Shown here: piece after piece, positions 19,050 through 27,423 of the stretch
Numbering within the stretch: position 1 is the first letter of the stretch
How the letters are laid out: each line of letters opens with the position of its first letter
NCBI GenBank assembly: GCA_001804705.1
Contig: MHAY01000091.1
Coordinates: 53,726 to 117,725 of the forward strand
From: Ignavibacteria bacterium RIFOXYC2_FULL_35_21
GTDB lineage: Bacteria > Bacteroidota > Ignavibacteria > Kapaibacteriales > UBA2268
Length of the DNA: 64,000 nucleotides
Direction of reading: 5' to 3'
Notes under the pieces: generated by a model
Database searches by the model: none
Told to the model about the DNA's origin: nothing
Seen by the model: the letters and a program-made list of their open reading frames with translations, nothing else
Program-made: the position numbers and the translations under genes

Positions 19050-19244
19050 ATGGCTGTTGTAAAAACTCCGCAAAGAAATATCATGAAGAATGCAATCAAA
19101 CAAGCAATCGAAGAAAGAAAAGATGTTTTTTATGACGTAATAGCTGAAGTCATGGAAGATATGGCAATGGGTAAGGCTATTGATGAAGGTTTGAAAACAA
19201 AAAGAGTATCAAAAGAAGAAGTTCTGGATGCTTTAAGGTCATAA
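19050..19244 (+). CDS. Antitoxin of a ParE/RelE-type module
   Basis: 64 residues, acidic at the C terminus (MEDMAMGKAIDEGLKTKRVS, then KEEVLDALRS). Its N terminus is short and basic. It overlaps the toxin gene by one base (TAATG), the usual arrangement for a type II antitoxin made before and in excess of its toxin. It would bind the toxin and the operon's own promoter. The exact antitoxin family is not certain. Confidence 0.75.
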   Translation: MAVVKTPQRNIMKNAIKQAIEERKDVFYDVIAEVMEDMAMGKAIDEGLKTKRVSKEEVLDALRS

Positions 19245-19513
19245 TGAAACTCGAATTTACAGAAAAATTTAAACAAGATGTCAAGAAAATTAATGATTTG
19301 AAAACTAAGGAAAAGATTATTAAGATCATTGATGAATGTGCCTCATCAAATACTTTAACAAAAATATCCAACATAAAAAAACTTAAAGGATATGATAAGC
19401 ATTACAGAATTAAATTTGGAAATTACAGAATTGGTTTATCTTATAATCATGGTGTAATAATATTTTCAAGATGCATTCATAGAAAAGACATTTACAGATA
19501 CTTTCCTGAATGA
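19244..19513 (+). CDS. RelE/ParE family toxin
   Basis: 89 residues with the RelE/ParE fold: FTEKFKQDVKKINDLKTKEK, then NIKKLKGYDKHYRIKFGNYR and IGLSYNHGVIIFSRCIHRKD, ending IYRYFPE. The YRIKFGNYRI strand and terminal IHRKDIYRYFP are family hallmarks. Members either cleave mRNA on the ribosome (RelE) or inhibit gyrase (ParE); the sequence alone does not decide. Translationally coupled to the antitoxin. Confidence 0.85.
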   Translation: MKLEFTEKFKQDVKKINDLKTKEKIIKIIDECASSNTLTKISNIKKLKGYDKHYRIKFGNYRIGLSYNHGVIIFSRCIHRKDIYRYFPE

Positions 19514-19597
19514 TGATTAATAGTCAAACTGTTCAATTATAGAAACAAAATCCTGATTACATATTCCCTCAATATTTTTACACCTATTCTGCATTCT

Positions 19598-20317
19598 TTA
19601 AAGATTAAAATCACTCATTAAATCCGGCCTTCTCTTCTTTGTTTTTAACAAAGCTTGTTCTTCACGCCATTCGTTTATATTTTTTTGATTGCCAGTGAGA
19701 AGCACTTCAGGGACATTGTATCCTTTGAAATCGGCTGGTTTTGTATAGTATGGAGCTTCTAATAATCCATCCTGGAATGAATCGTCGAGAGCGGATTCTG
19801 CATCCCCGATAACCCCGGGAATCAAGCGAATGATTGAATCGGCTAATAGCATAGCTGGAATTTCCCCGCCGCTTAATACATAATCACCGACAGATATTTC
19901 ACGAGTTACGAGAACATCGCGGATTCTCTGGTCTATGCCTTTATAATGCCCTGCAATCATTATGATATTCCTGCACATGGAGAGTTCATTCGCAATTGAC
20001 TGAATCAATTTTTCGCCATCGGCTGTCAAATATATTATCTGGTCATAATCTCTTTTTGATTTCAACTTTTCTATACATGCAAAAACAGGTTCGCACTTGA
20101 TGAGCATACCTGCCCCTCCTCCATAAAGTGTGTCGTCAATGTGCCTGTATTTATCTGTTGCATAATCGTGAAGATTGTGCAACTTGATTTTAACAAGCTT
20201 TTTCTTCTTTGCAATTTTGATTATGCTCGAATTAAAAACGAACTTGAACATACCAGGCAAAGCTGTAACTATGTCTAATCTGAGCAGTTCTTTATTCTTC
20301 ACTTTTTTCTTTTTCAT
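19598..20317 (-). CDS. trmD: tRNA (guanine-N1)-methyltransferase TrmD
   Basis: 239 residues. TrmD makes m1G37 in tRNAs with a G36, preventing +1 frameshifts. The SPOUT knot is clear: TLYGGGAGMLIKCEP, then IIMIAGHYKGIDQRIRDVLV and ISVGDYVLSGGEIPAMLLAD. The C-terminal helix region has LEAPYYTKPADFKGYNVPEV and LTGNQKNINEWREEQALLKT. Its start lies 26 bp inside the end of rimM, so the two are coupled. The usual neighbours rpsP and rplS are not adjacent here. Confidence 0.97.
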   Translation of the reverse strand: MKKKKVKNKELLRLDIVTALPGMFKFVFNSSIIKIAKKKKLVKIKLHNLHDYATDKYRHIDDTLYGGGAGMLIKCEPVFACIEKLKSKRDYDQIIYLTADGEKLIQSIANELSMCRNIIMIAGHYKGIDQRIRDVLVTREISVGDYVLSGGEIPAMLLADSIIRLIPGVIGDAESALDDSFQDGLLEAPYYTKPADFKGYNVPEVLLTGNQKNINEWREEQALLKTKKRRPDLMSDFNL

Positions 20318-20915
20318 TTTTGATTAAATCTGTTAATCCGTCAATTAAATTTATTTCAATTCTTTTATTTTCAATATCAACTCTTTTTACAACATCTTTA
20401 ATGTATGGTAAAGGCAATTCCCCTTTTTCAGTTTCAACGAGCCAGACATCATTAGCGGGCAGATTAAGTACATCTTTTATTATGCCAATCGTATTCTTGA
20501 TTTTCTTATCAATTACTTTACAACCAATTAAATCATCAACAAAATATGATTCAGCATCATTTGAGATAATATTGATTTCATCAGTGTAAGCACCATTTTC
20601 TTTCAAGCTCAGAGCCAATTCTTTTGAATCTATATACTTCAATTTAATTATGAATGAATCATTTTTCTTTAAATGATTTTCAAGAACATAATCTTTGGTA
20701 AAACTTGGTGAAAAACCGATTTTAATAATACTCCCGGATTTAATATTTGTAATATCTGAGGGAGTTTCGGATACAATCATTTCTCCCTTGTAACCAAAAG
20801 TTCCTGTAACTGCACCTATATATCTGAGTTTCTCTTTGTTCAAAGTATTAATATTTAATTTCTTGTGAATATCAATCCAAATTAAATTATTTTTGTTAAT
20901 AATTAAAATATTCAT
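20292..20915 (-). CDS. rimM: 16S rRNA processing factor RimM
   Basis: 207 residues. RimM helps assemble the 30S head around S19. The conserved core begins at YIGAVTGTFGYKGEMIVSE; the PRC-barrel domain ends with LPANDVWLVETEKGELPLPY. About 30 residues precede the core, longer than usual; an in-frame TTG just before NKEKLRYIG (near 20840) is an alternative start. It overlaps trmD by 26 bp. From the ATG, only 15 bp separate it from the divergent nitroreductase, which leaves little room for two promoters and argues for the later start. Confidence 0.88.
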   Translation of the reverse strand: MNILIINKNNLIWIDIHKKLNINTLNKEKLRYIGAVTGTFGYKGEMIVSETPSDITNIKSGSIIKIGFSPSFTKDYVLENHLKKNDSFIIKLKYIDSKELALSLKENGAYTDEINIISNDAESYFVDDLIGCKVIDKKIKNTIGIIKDVLNLPANDVWLVETEKGELPLPYIKDVVKRVDIENKRIEINLIDGLTDLIKNEKEKSEE

Positions 20916-20930
20916 TTATCAGGCAACAAA

Positions 20931-21596
20931 ATGGGAACGATTACTGATTTTATTGATTTTGAATTTACCAGACAATCACATGAGGATTTAATTAACAATT
21001 CGCTTTCATTTCTTGATCAAATGTTGAAAAGACGCTCTGTGAGAGAATTCTCTTCAGAGGAAATTCCCGAAGAAGTAATTATGAATATAGTTAAAACAGC
21101 TACTACCGCACCTTCAGGTGGAAATGCCCAACCTTTCCTTTTCTGCATTGTCAAAGATAAGGAATATAAGCAGCAAATAAGAGCAGCAGCCGAAAAAGAA
21201 GAAAAACTGAATTACGAAAAACGATACTCTGAGGATTTCAAAAATAAAGTGAGCAAGTTCAAAGTAACGTACCAAAAACCTTTTCTTGAAGAGGCTCCCT
21301 ACTTAATAGTTGTATTCAAAGAAAAATATAGAATTGCGGGTGAGAAAATTCAGAAAAACAACTATTTCACCGAGTCAACGGGTATAGCTATGGGTTTCCT
21401 TGTTGCCGCAATTCACAATGCAGGACTTGTAACATTGCCCTACAGCCCGGCACCAATGGGTTTTCTCAGCCATATTCTCAACATCCCTGAAAACCTTGCT
21501 CCTGTTTTGGTTTTTCCTGTGGGTTATCCGAAGGAAGGAGCGAAAGTTCCGAATTTAAAGAAAAAGAAAATTGAGGAGATGTGCAGGGTTTATTGA
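20931..21596 (+). CDS. Nitroreductase family flavoprotein
   Basis: 221 residues. The FMN-binding start RRSVREFSSEEIPEEVI and APSGGNAQPFLFCIV are typical of the nitroreductase superfamily, nearest the iodotyrosine deiodinase-like branch (long AAEKEEKLNYEKRYSEDF lid). It ends with NLAPVLVFPVGYPKEGAKVP. It should be a cytosolic homodimer using NAD(P)H to reduce nitro, quinone or halogenated aromatics. Natural substrate unknown. Divergent from rimM. Confidence 0.88.
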   Translation: MGTITDFIDFEFTRQSHEDLINNSLSFLDQMLKRRSVREFSSEEIPEEVIMNIVKTATTAPSGGNAQPFLFCIVKDKEYKQQIRAAAEKEEKLNYEKRYSEDFKNKVSKFKVTYQKPFLEEAPYLIVVFKEKYRIAGEKIQKNNYFTESTGIAMGFLVAAIHNAGLVTLPYSPAPMGFLSHILNIPENLAPVLVFPVGYPKEGAKVPNLKKKKIEEMCRVY

Positions 21597-21609
21597 ATAG
21601 ATGTAAAAT

Positions 21610-22059
21610 TCACTCCACTTCCTTCTCAATAATAATCGTAACAGGTCCATCATTTACAAGTTCAATGTCCATCATTGCACCGAATTCACCGGATGCAATT
21701 TGTATCGGATAATTTTCTTTCAGATGCAGAACCATAGATTCATAAAAAGGCTTGGAGATTTCGGGTGGTGCGGATTTGATGAAGCTTGGGCGGAATCCTT
21801 TGTGTGCATCACCATATAATGTGAAATTGGAAACAAGAAGGACGCCGCCGTCTGTGTCCAGCACTGATTTGTTCATCTTTCCTTCTTCGTCAGAAAAAAT
21901 TCTGAGATTGACGAGTTTATGGCACATCCATTTCATAATTTCAGAATTATCAGAGTGAGATATAGCAACAAATACAAGCAAACCATTGCCGATTTCTCCC
22001 CTAACTTTGCCGTCAATTGTAACGCTTGCACGGCTGACTCTTTGTACTACTGCTCTCAT
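21610..22059 (-). CDS. dtd: D-aminoacyl-tRNA deacylase
   Basis: 149 residues from ATG 22059 (MRAVVQRVSRASVTIDGKV), the standard length; an in-frame ATG ten codons upstream is not needed. It removes D-amino acids (and glycine from tRNA-Ala) from tRNA. The Dtd motifs are SNFTLYGDAHKGFRPSF and the C-terminal VNDGPVTIIIE with the cross-subunit Gly-Pro. It is convergent with the nitroreductase gene, 13 bp apart. Confidence 0.96.
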   Translation of the reverse strand: MRAVVQRVSRASVTIDGKVRGEIGNGLLVFVAISHSDNSEIMKWMCHKLVNLRIFSDEEGKMNKSVLDTDGGVLLVSNFTLYGDAHKGFRPSFIKSAPPEISKPFYESMVLHLKENYPIQIASGEFGAMMDIELVNDGPVTIIIEKEVE

Positions 22060-22188
22060 TATTTTACACCCTAATGAAACATTTTTCAAAAATATGAATT
22101 ATTTATTTATGAATTTCCTTATGTTTTTTATATCTTACAGTTGTATTGAATAACTGATGTTATACATAATTGATTTTCTATAATTTAT

Positions 22189-22319
22189 AATTTTCAATTT
22201 TCAATCAATTCTTAATTCTAAATGTTAGAATGAATTGATAGATAAATTGCGGTTATTTTAAATTTAGAAATTTGATTATTTAAAATTCATTGAAAATTAA
22301 AAATTGTAAATTGAAAATT
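22189..22319. repeat. AT-rich nested inverted repeat
   Basis: In the 271-bp gap between dtd and the radical SAM gene, TCAATT-cttaATTCTAA-atg-TTAGAAT-g-AATTGA forms a hairpin at 22205-22238. It is bracketed by AATTTTCAATTTTCAAT (22189-22205) and the related inverted words ATTGAAAATT (22289-22298, 22310-22319). It may be the remains of a small palindromic element or the leader of the downstream operon. Nothing else is seen in the gap. Confidence 0.5.
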
Positions 22320-22330
22320 CTTTTTACTAG

Positions 22331-23401
22331 ATGTCATTATCAGATAAAATATTGAACATGTACTTTGCCACACATCGAACATGCAACCTGATGTGCAGGT
22401 ATTGCTACATTCCTGAAGAAATAAAAAAAGAGCCTAAGATAAAAGATATTGAAATATTAAATTCTCTCAATCAATTTATTGCAAAAGTGGAAAATGAATG
22501 TTATCAAATTGGTACTTTCTGTTTGCACGGCTCTGAGCCTTCACTGATGGAAGCAGAGACAATGGCAGAAATTGTAAATCTTGTCAATTCACATTGGGAT
22601 AAAATTAAAATAAAAGGATTGAATGTTTCGATTCAGACAAACGGATTGAGATTTACAAAGGAATACCTGAATATATTAAAGCAAAACCTCGATAGTCCAA
22701 AAAAGCTGAGAATAAGTTTTTCTATTGACCCGCCAAAGCAGGTGCATGACTTTCTCCGCAACAATTCTTATGATAGTGCATTACAAAATATGGAAGAAGC
22801 GATTAATTTAGGATTTCCTGTCGGAATACTATGTGTTGTGTCAAATGAAACAATTAAACACAAGGAAGAATTTGGAAAATGGTTGAAAAATTACAATGTT
22901 CAATCAAAAAGTGACGGTAATCCTTATAAAATCAAGTTCAAATTTGCCACAGGGGAATTTGCATTATCAGAATCAGAAATGGAAAAATTTTCGTATTTTT
23001 TGATAGATAATGATTTATTACAGTTTAGTCAGATTTTGACAACCGGATATTGTATTCAAAGGGGAAATGAGTGTATTTGGTACGAATTTGATATATTTGG
23101 GAATTGCTGGTCGTGCAACAAAGCTTATGGTAGTGATGGAAATTTTGCCGACTGGAAAAAAGAATCTTTTGAAACAATAGTAAATAAAAGAAGAAATCTT
23201 TATATTAGTGAGTTTCAGAATTCTGAATGTGCCGAATGTAATTACGAGCTGCTATGTAATAGCGGATGTCCTTTAGACAGGCATTACGAAGGAGAGATGG
23301 CGGGAAAGGCACTTGAATGTACATTAATAAAAACAGCATTCACCGAATCTGAAAAAAAAGGAAAACATATATATGACATTATTAACAATCAATCTTTATG
23401 A
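22331..23401 (+). CDS. Radical SAM/SPASM maturase-like protein
   Basis: 356 residues. The radical SAM cluster motif is CNLMCRYC with C18, C22 and C25, followed by GTFCLHGSEPSLM as the SAM-binding GGE-like strand. The C-terminal third has a SPASM-type array: C in TTGYCIQRGNEC and GNCWSCNKAY, then CAECNYELLCNSGCPLDRHY and a final LECTLIK. Such enzymes (anSME, peptide maturases) modify cysteines, serines or peptide backbones. The next gene overlaps by 4 bp (ATGA) and encodes a protein ending in CxxCxxC, so that protein is the obvious candidate substrate or partner. Confidence 0.85.
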   Translation: MSLSDKILNMYFATHRTCNLMCRYCYIPEEIKKEPKIKDIEILNSLNQFIAKVENECYQIGTFCLHGSEPSLMEAETMAEIVNLVNSHWDKIKIKGLNVSIQTNGLRFTKEYLNILKQNLDSPKKLRISFSIDPPKQVHDFLRNNSYDSALQNMEEAINLGFPVGILCVVSNETIKHKEEFGKWLKNYNVQSKSDGNPYKIKFKFATGEFALSESEMEKFSYFLIDNDLLQFSQILTTGYCIQRGNECIWYEFDIFGNCWSCNKAYGSDGNFADWKKESFETIVNKRRNLYISEFQNSECAECNYELLCNSGCPLDRHYEGEMAGKALECTLIKTAFTESEKKGKHIYDIINNQSL

Positions 23402-24522
23402 GGCTGGGTATGTACCTGACAGGAAAAATTGATATTGACCCTTCACAGATTACCGTTTACAAAAAGGTGAAACCTACAAAACTTTTTTCTAAACTTGTTG
23501 ATGCCCTGACATTCGGCTCTCTCTCGCAAAAGCGGGAGCATGAAACTTTCACTGCAGTAGCAATCTTACAGCAATTGAACATTGCTTTGAGGACACTCAA
23601 CATTAAAAACGTTATTCGCCTTGCTGTTGATGATTATGATTTTTACCTCGATGAAAAAGGAGAGGAAGATGATTTGGAACAAGCTATGTTTGAGTTTAAG
23701 GCAAAAGTTGACCCAATTGAATCTGAGTTTTTCAACGTGATCTATCTTGTACTCGAGCATAACGATGAATCAATCAAATATTTAGTTGAAATATCGGTGT
23801 TGAGAAAACATAAAATCGGAGAATACCCGATTAAAGTGAATGTTAACGGTGTAATTACTGATTTTAAATGCCAGGAGGGAGAAACTGCCGAGCAATTGAA
23901 AGCAAGGCTGGAGCCTCTTTTCACAAATCAAGAAAAATATGATTCATTAATTAAATCCAAAAAAGAAATTTTCAATAATTTTATTGATGAACTTGAGCAG
24001 GCAATCAAACGTTTCGTAAAAGTTGATGATATAAAGAAAACCACAACCGTTCAAATTATAAGGCCCAAGGAGAAAGTTACCGCTAAGGAGCAAATAAAGC
24101 ATGACAGGCATGCGGCTCCTGCTTATTACGGATATTACGGATTCGATAACTACTTCCTTTATTCTTGGCTCTGGGCTGATATGTTATTTACGCATAGTCT
24201 TTACCTAAATGACTTTTTACTTGTTGACAGCCTTGGAAATGAAGTAATGAATGTCGGTACAGATGGTTTCAATTCAGGAGATTATAATACGTTAAATACT
24301 GATTCAGCTTTCGAACCACCCGGAACAGGTGATGTCTCTTACTTCGGTGATAATGAATACCAGGATAACCTCGTTGATGCCGACTTAATTGAAGATTCAT
24401 CGGTTGATGCTGAACCGGATACATCATCAAGCGACTGGTTGAGTAATGATTATGACGACATAGACGGTGGTGATATGTCGTATAATGCTTGTTCATCCTG
24501 CGGAAGTTGCAGTAATGATTAG
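23398..24522 (+). CDS. Unrecognised protein with CxxCxxC tail, coupled to radical SAM gene
   Basis: 374 residues; no family recognised. Residues ~1-230 are a mixed alpha/beta region (AILQQLNIALRTLNIKNVIR, then IYLVLEHNDESIKYLVEISV) ending in a long basic helix (LEQAIKRFVKVDDIKKTT). Next comes an aromatic patch (PAYYGYYGFDNYFLYSWLW), then an acidic low-complexity segment rich in Asp and Ser. The protein ends ACSSCGSCSND, with C365, C368 and C371. It starts inside the stop codon of the radical SAM gene. The tail could be a modification site or a metal/Fe-S ligand set. An SPFH membrane protein follows 32 bp later. Confidence 0.7.
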   Translation: MRLGMYLTGKIDIDPSQITVYKKVKPTKLFSKLVDALTFGSLSQKREHETFTAVAILQQLNIALRTLNIKNVIRLAVDDYDFYLDEKGEEDDLEQAMFEFKAKVDPIESEFFNVIYLVLEHNDESIKYLVEISVLRKHKIGEYPIKVNVNGVITDFKCQEGETAEQLKARLEPLFTNQEKYDSLIKSKKEIFNNFIDELEQAIKRFVKVDDIKKTTTVQIIRPKEKVTAKEQIKHDRHAAPAYYGYYGFDNYFLYSWLWADMLFTHSLYLNDFLLVDSLGNEVMNVGTDGFNSGDYNTLNTDSAFEPPGTGDVSYFGDNEYQDNLVDADLIEDSSVDAEPDTSSSDWLSNDYDDIDGGDMSYNACSSCGSCSND

Positions 24523-24554
24523 TTTTTTTTTCACAATTTTCTTATAGGTTTATT

Positions 24555-25469
24555 ATGACATTAATTATTGTAGCACTAATAATATTAGCAATAGGCATCT
24601 GGGGAACAAAGGAGGAAAGTCCGTTGCGCAAGTACAAAAGTCTTGTTCTGATAGCAGGTGCTGTTGTATTTATTATCGGATTAGGAACTGCATCAATAAG
24701 GCAAATCAGCCCGGGGCATGTAGGTGTGCAGGTTCTATTTGGAAAAGTTCAAAGCCATGTTCTTTATGAAGGATTGAGTTTAGTAAATCCCTTGATTGAT
24801 GTTACCGAAATGAGTACGCAAACCCAGAATTACACTATGTCCGGTTCGTTTGATGAAGGTGCCAAACAAGGCGATGATGCAATTCGCGTTCTTAGTAATG
24901 ACGGATTGGAAGTTGTAATTGATTTAACAATTTTATATAGGGTAGTAGCAACATCTGCACCGAAAATATACAGGTCAATCGGTGTAGATTACCAGGATAA
25001 AGTAATCAGGCCTACGGCAAGAACCGGTATAAGGGAAAGTGCCTCGTATTTTGATGCAACTGATTTGTTTGCTGAGAAGCGTGAAGCATTTGAGCAAAAA
25101 ATTCGTAATCAAATTGAAAAAGCTTTCAAAGAAAGAGGTTTGGTTCTCGAGCAGATGCTTGTCAGAAATATCAGCCTTCCTGCTTCGGTAAAAGAAAGCA
25201 TTGAAAGAAAAATAACTGCCGTTCAGGATGCACAGAGAATGAAATTCGTGCTCGAAAAAGAACAGCAGGAAGCCGAGCGAAAGAGAGTCGAAGCAAGAGG
25301 CGTGGCAGATGCTCAGAAAATTGTCAACGAAGGTTTATCAGACAGAGTTTTGCAGTTTGAGACTATTAAGATACAAAAAGAACTTGTAACTTCGCCGAAT
25401 GCAAAAATTATTATACTTGGAAATTCAAAAGGAACAACACCTTTTATTATCGGAGGTGAAGGGAAATAA
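24555..25469 (+). CDS. SPFH/prohibitin-family membrane protein
   Basis: 304 residues. Two hydrophobic segments (IIVALIILAIGIW, then YKSLVLIAGAVVFIIGLGTA) are followed by the SPFH domain: SPGHVGVQVLFGKVQSHVLY, EGLSLVNPLIDVTEMSTQTQ, and ALKKAFKERGL-like QIEKAFKERGLVLEQMLVRN. A coiled coil (AQRMKFVLEKEQQEAERKRV) ends it. Prohibitin-type proteins form large membrane rings that hold proteases or organise lipids. It ends two bases before the S24 gene and starts 32 bp after the CxxCxxC-tail gene, so it may be part of the same operon. Confidence 0.9.
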   Translation: MTLIIVALIILAIGIWGTKEESPLRKYKSLVLIAGAVVFIIGLGTASIRQISPGHVGVQVLFGKVQSHVLYEGLSLVNPLIDVTEMSTQTQNYTMSGSFDEGAKQGDDAIRVLSNDGLEVVIDLTILYRVVATSAPKIYRSIGVDYQDKVIRPTARTGIRESASYFDATDLFAEKREAFEQKIRNQIEKAFKERGLVLEQMLVRNISLPASVKESIERKITAVQDAQRMKFVLEKEQQEAERKRVEARGVADAQKIVNEGLSDRVLQFETIKIQKELVTSPNAKIIILGNSKGTTPFIIGGEGK

Positions 25470-25471
25470 AC

Positions 25472-25924
25472 GTGAAAAAGGTCCAGTCAAATTCGCTGAG
25501 AGTTACTAAGATACTCAAGCCTGAGAAAAGAGTATCTTTCAAACTTCCAATGTTTCTTGAAGCCGTATCGGCAGGATTCCCGTCTCCTGCCGACGACTAC
25601 ATGGAGGACAGGCTGGATTTGAACGACCATCTTGTCAGAAATCCTGCGGCAACTTTTTTTGTACGTGTAACCGGTGATTCTATGATTGAAGCAGGGATTC
25701 ACTCTGCTGACATACTTGTCGTTGACCGTTCACTGAATCCTAAGGATGGGAACATTGTCATAGCTGTAATTGATGGCGAGCTTACCGTCAAACGTCTCAG
25801 GACACAAAAAACAAAGGTATATCTGCACCCCGAAAATAAAAATTACAAACCGATAGAAATTACATCAGAGATGAGCTTTGAAGTGTGGGGTGTCGTTACA
25901 AATGTGATACACAGCCTGGTTTAA
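25472..25924 (+). CDS. UmuD/LexA-like S24 peptidase
   Basis: 150 residues from GTG 25472. The C-terminal S24 fold has the Ser/Lys dyad S70 in VTGDSMIEAG and K107 in GELTVKRL, spaced by 37 as in UmuD (S60/K97). A self-cleavage Ala-Gly lies at AVSAGFPSPADDYMEDRLDL, as in UmuD rather than LexA, and there is no helix-turn-helix. UmuD becomes UmuD' on RecA-stimulated cleavage and supports polymerase V. No umuC follows here; the next gene is an aminotransferase. It begins 2 bp after the SPFH gene. Confidence 0.88.
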   Translation: MKKVQSNSLRVTKILKPEKRVSFKLPMFLEAVSAGFPSPADDYMEDRLDLNDHLVRNPAATFFVRVTGDSMIEAGIHSADILVVDRSLNPKDGNIVIAVIDGELTVKRLRTQKTKVYLHPENKNYKPIEITSEMSFEVWGVVTNVIHSLV

Positions 25925-25927
25925 TTG

Positions 25928-27109
25928 ATGGGAAATAATTTAATTGAACGCGAAAAATCAGCGATACTTCAAACTTATAAAAGATTACCGATTGAGATTA
26001 GCAAGGCTGAAGGGTGCAGGATATACGACACTAAGGGTAATGTATATTTGGATTTTCTCGGGGGAATTGCTGTAAATGCCCTCGGACACAGCCATCCTGC
26101 AATCATCCATGCAATTAAAAGTCAGCTTGATAAATTCATGCACGTCTCCAATTACTACTATCAGGAGCCTCAGATCAAACTTGCTGAAAAATTAAAAGAA
26201 ATGACCGGTTTGTCTAAAGTCTTCTATACAAATTCCGGTACAGAAGCCGTTGAAGGTTCTATTAAACTTGCAAGACGATGGGGAAATGCACAAGGTAAAA
26301 CCGAGATGTATGGCTTTTCGGGTGGATTTCATGGCAGAACTTATGGTGCTTTATCATTAATGGATAAACCTCTTTATAAGGATGGAATGGGGCCCTTCCT
26401 GCCCGGCATGAATATTATTCCATATAATGATATTTCGGCTTTACATAATTCTCTCGATGAAAAAACAATTGCAGTTATTATTGAATTTTTACAGGGTGAA
26501 GGCGGAATCATCGCTGCCAATCAAGATTTTATTAATACCTTATTTAAATTAAAAGAAAAATATAATTTCCTCATTATCGGTGATGAAGTTCAAACGGGTG
26601 TCGGAAGAACAGGAAAATTCCTGTCTTATGAACATTATGGAGTCAAGCCGGATATCGTTACAATGGCAAAGGGGCTCGGCGGTGGTTTGCCTCTCGGAGC
26701 TATTCTTATTAGTGACAAATTGGAAGATGTTTTTCAGAAAGGAATGCACGGCACGACCTACGGAGGCAATGCTGTAGCTTGTTCGGCTGGTTATGCCGTA
26801 CTGCAATTGCTTGAAAACGGATTGCTCGAGCAAGTCGAAGAAGTTGGCGGTTATATGAAAAATAAACTTCTTGAACTGCAGATGGAAATGCCTAATACTC
26901 TTCTTGAATTAAGGGGTAAAGGCTTAATGCAGGGTATTCTATTGGATTTCGATGCATCGCAGCTTGTGGAAGCTATGCTCTTCAGAAGAGTAATAACAAA
27001 TGCCGCATCCGGTAAAGTTCTCAGACTTGTTCCACCTCTCATTGTTACTGATAGTGATGTTTGTATTTTCATTGATGCTTTAAGAAAATCACTTAATGAA
27101 ATTGCTTGA
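25928..27109 (+). CDS. argD: Class III aminotransferase, acetylornithine-type
   Basis: 393 residues from ATG 25928, three bases after the S24 gene's stop. PLP enzyme with GGIAVNALGHSHPAI, NSGTEAVEGSIKLARRW, FHGRTYGALSLM, IGDEVQTGVGRTGKF and the PLP lysine in TMAKGLGGGLPLGA. It closes with GKGLMQGILLDF and VLRLVPPLIVT, typical of ArgD. It transfers an amino group from N-acetylornithine (or succinyldiaminopimelate) to 2-oxoglutarate. Other arginine genes are not in the window, so a related omega-aminotransferase is possible. Confidence 0.88.
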   Translation: MGNNLIEREKSAILQTYKRLPIEISKAEGCRIYDTKGNVYLDFLGGIAVNALGHSHPAIIHAIKSQLDKFMHVSNYYYQEPQIKLAEKLKEMTGLSKVFYTNSGTEAVEGSIKLARRWGNAQGKTEMYGFSGGFHGRTYGALSLMDKPLYKDGMGPFLPGMNIIPYNDISALHNSLDEKTIAVIIEFLQGEGGIIAANQDFINTLFKLKEKYNFLIIGDEVQTGVGRTGKFLSYEHYGVKPDIVTMAKGLGGGLPLGAILISDKLEDVFQKGMHGTTYGGNAVACSAGYAVLQLLENGLLEQVEEVGGYMKNKLLELQMEMPNTLLELRGKGLMQGILLDFDASQLVEAMLFRRVITNAASGKVLRLVPPLIVTDSDVCIFIDALRKSLNEIA

Positions 27110-27137
27110 ATTTTACTATTAAGAAATGATTTTCTGT

Positions 27138-27167
27138 TTTGAAAATTTTGTTCCAAAACTAATTTTG
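27138..27167 (+). promoter_or_regulatory. Candidate promoter TTTG-18-TAATTTTG for hicBA
   Basis: TTTG (27138-27141), an 18-base spacer and TAATTTTG (27160-27167) match both the -33 and -7 elements of Bacteroidota sigma-ABfr promoters, 49 bases before the hicB ATG. This is the best promoter match noted in the window. Confidence 0.5.
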
Positions 27168-27216
27168 AATTACAAGCGTTAACAATTAAAATGTTCAATT
27201 TGATTTGTAATTAAAA

Positions 27217-27423
27217 ATGAGACAGATAATTCTAACAAAAGTAGAAAATGGCTTTTGGGTAGTTGAATGTCCAAGCCTGCCAGGATGTATCAGCCAAGGG
27301 GAAACCAAAGAAGAAGCAATTAATAATATAAAAGAAGCAATTCGATTATATACAGAATGTTTGCTGGAAGATGGTATTGAAATACCTAAGGAAAACTATG
27401 AAGCCATGACACTTGTTGTATGA
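27217..27423 (+). CDS. hicB: HicB-family antitoxin
   Basis: 68 residues with the compact HicB fold: GFWVVECPSLPGCISQGETK, EEAINNIKEAIRLYTECL. It lacks an added DNA-binding domain. HicB neutralises the HicA mRNA interferase by binding its active site. The hicA reading frame starts inside its stop codon (ATGA), in the reverse of the classical hicA-hicB order. The partner is disrupted by a frameshift, see the next feature. Confidence 0.88.
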   Translation: MRQIILTKVENGFWVVECPSLPGCISQGETKEEAINNIKEAIRLYTECLLEDGIEIPKENYEAMTLVV

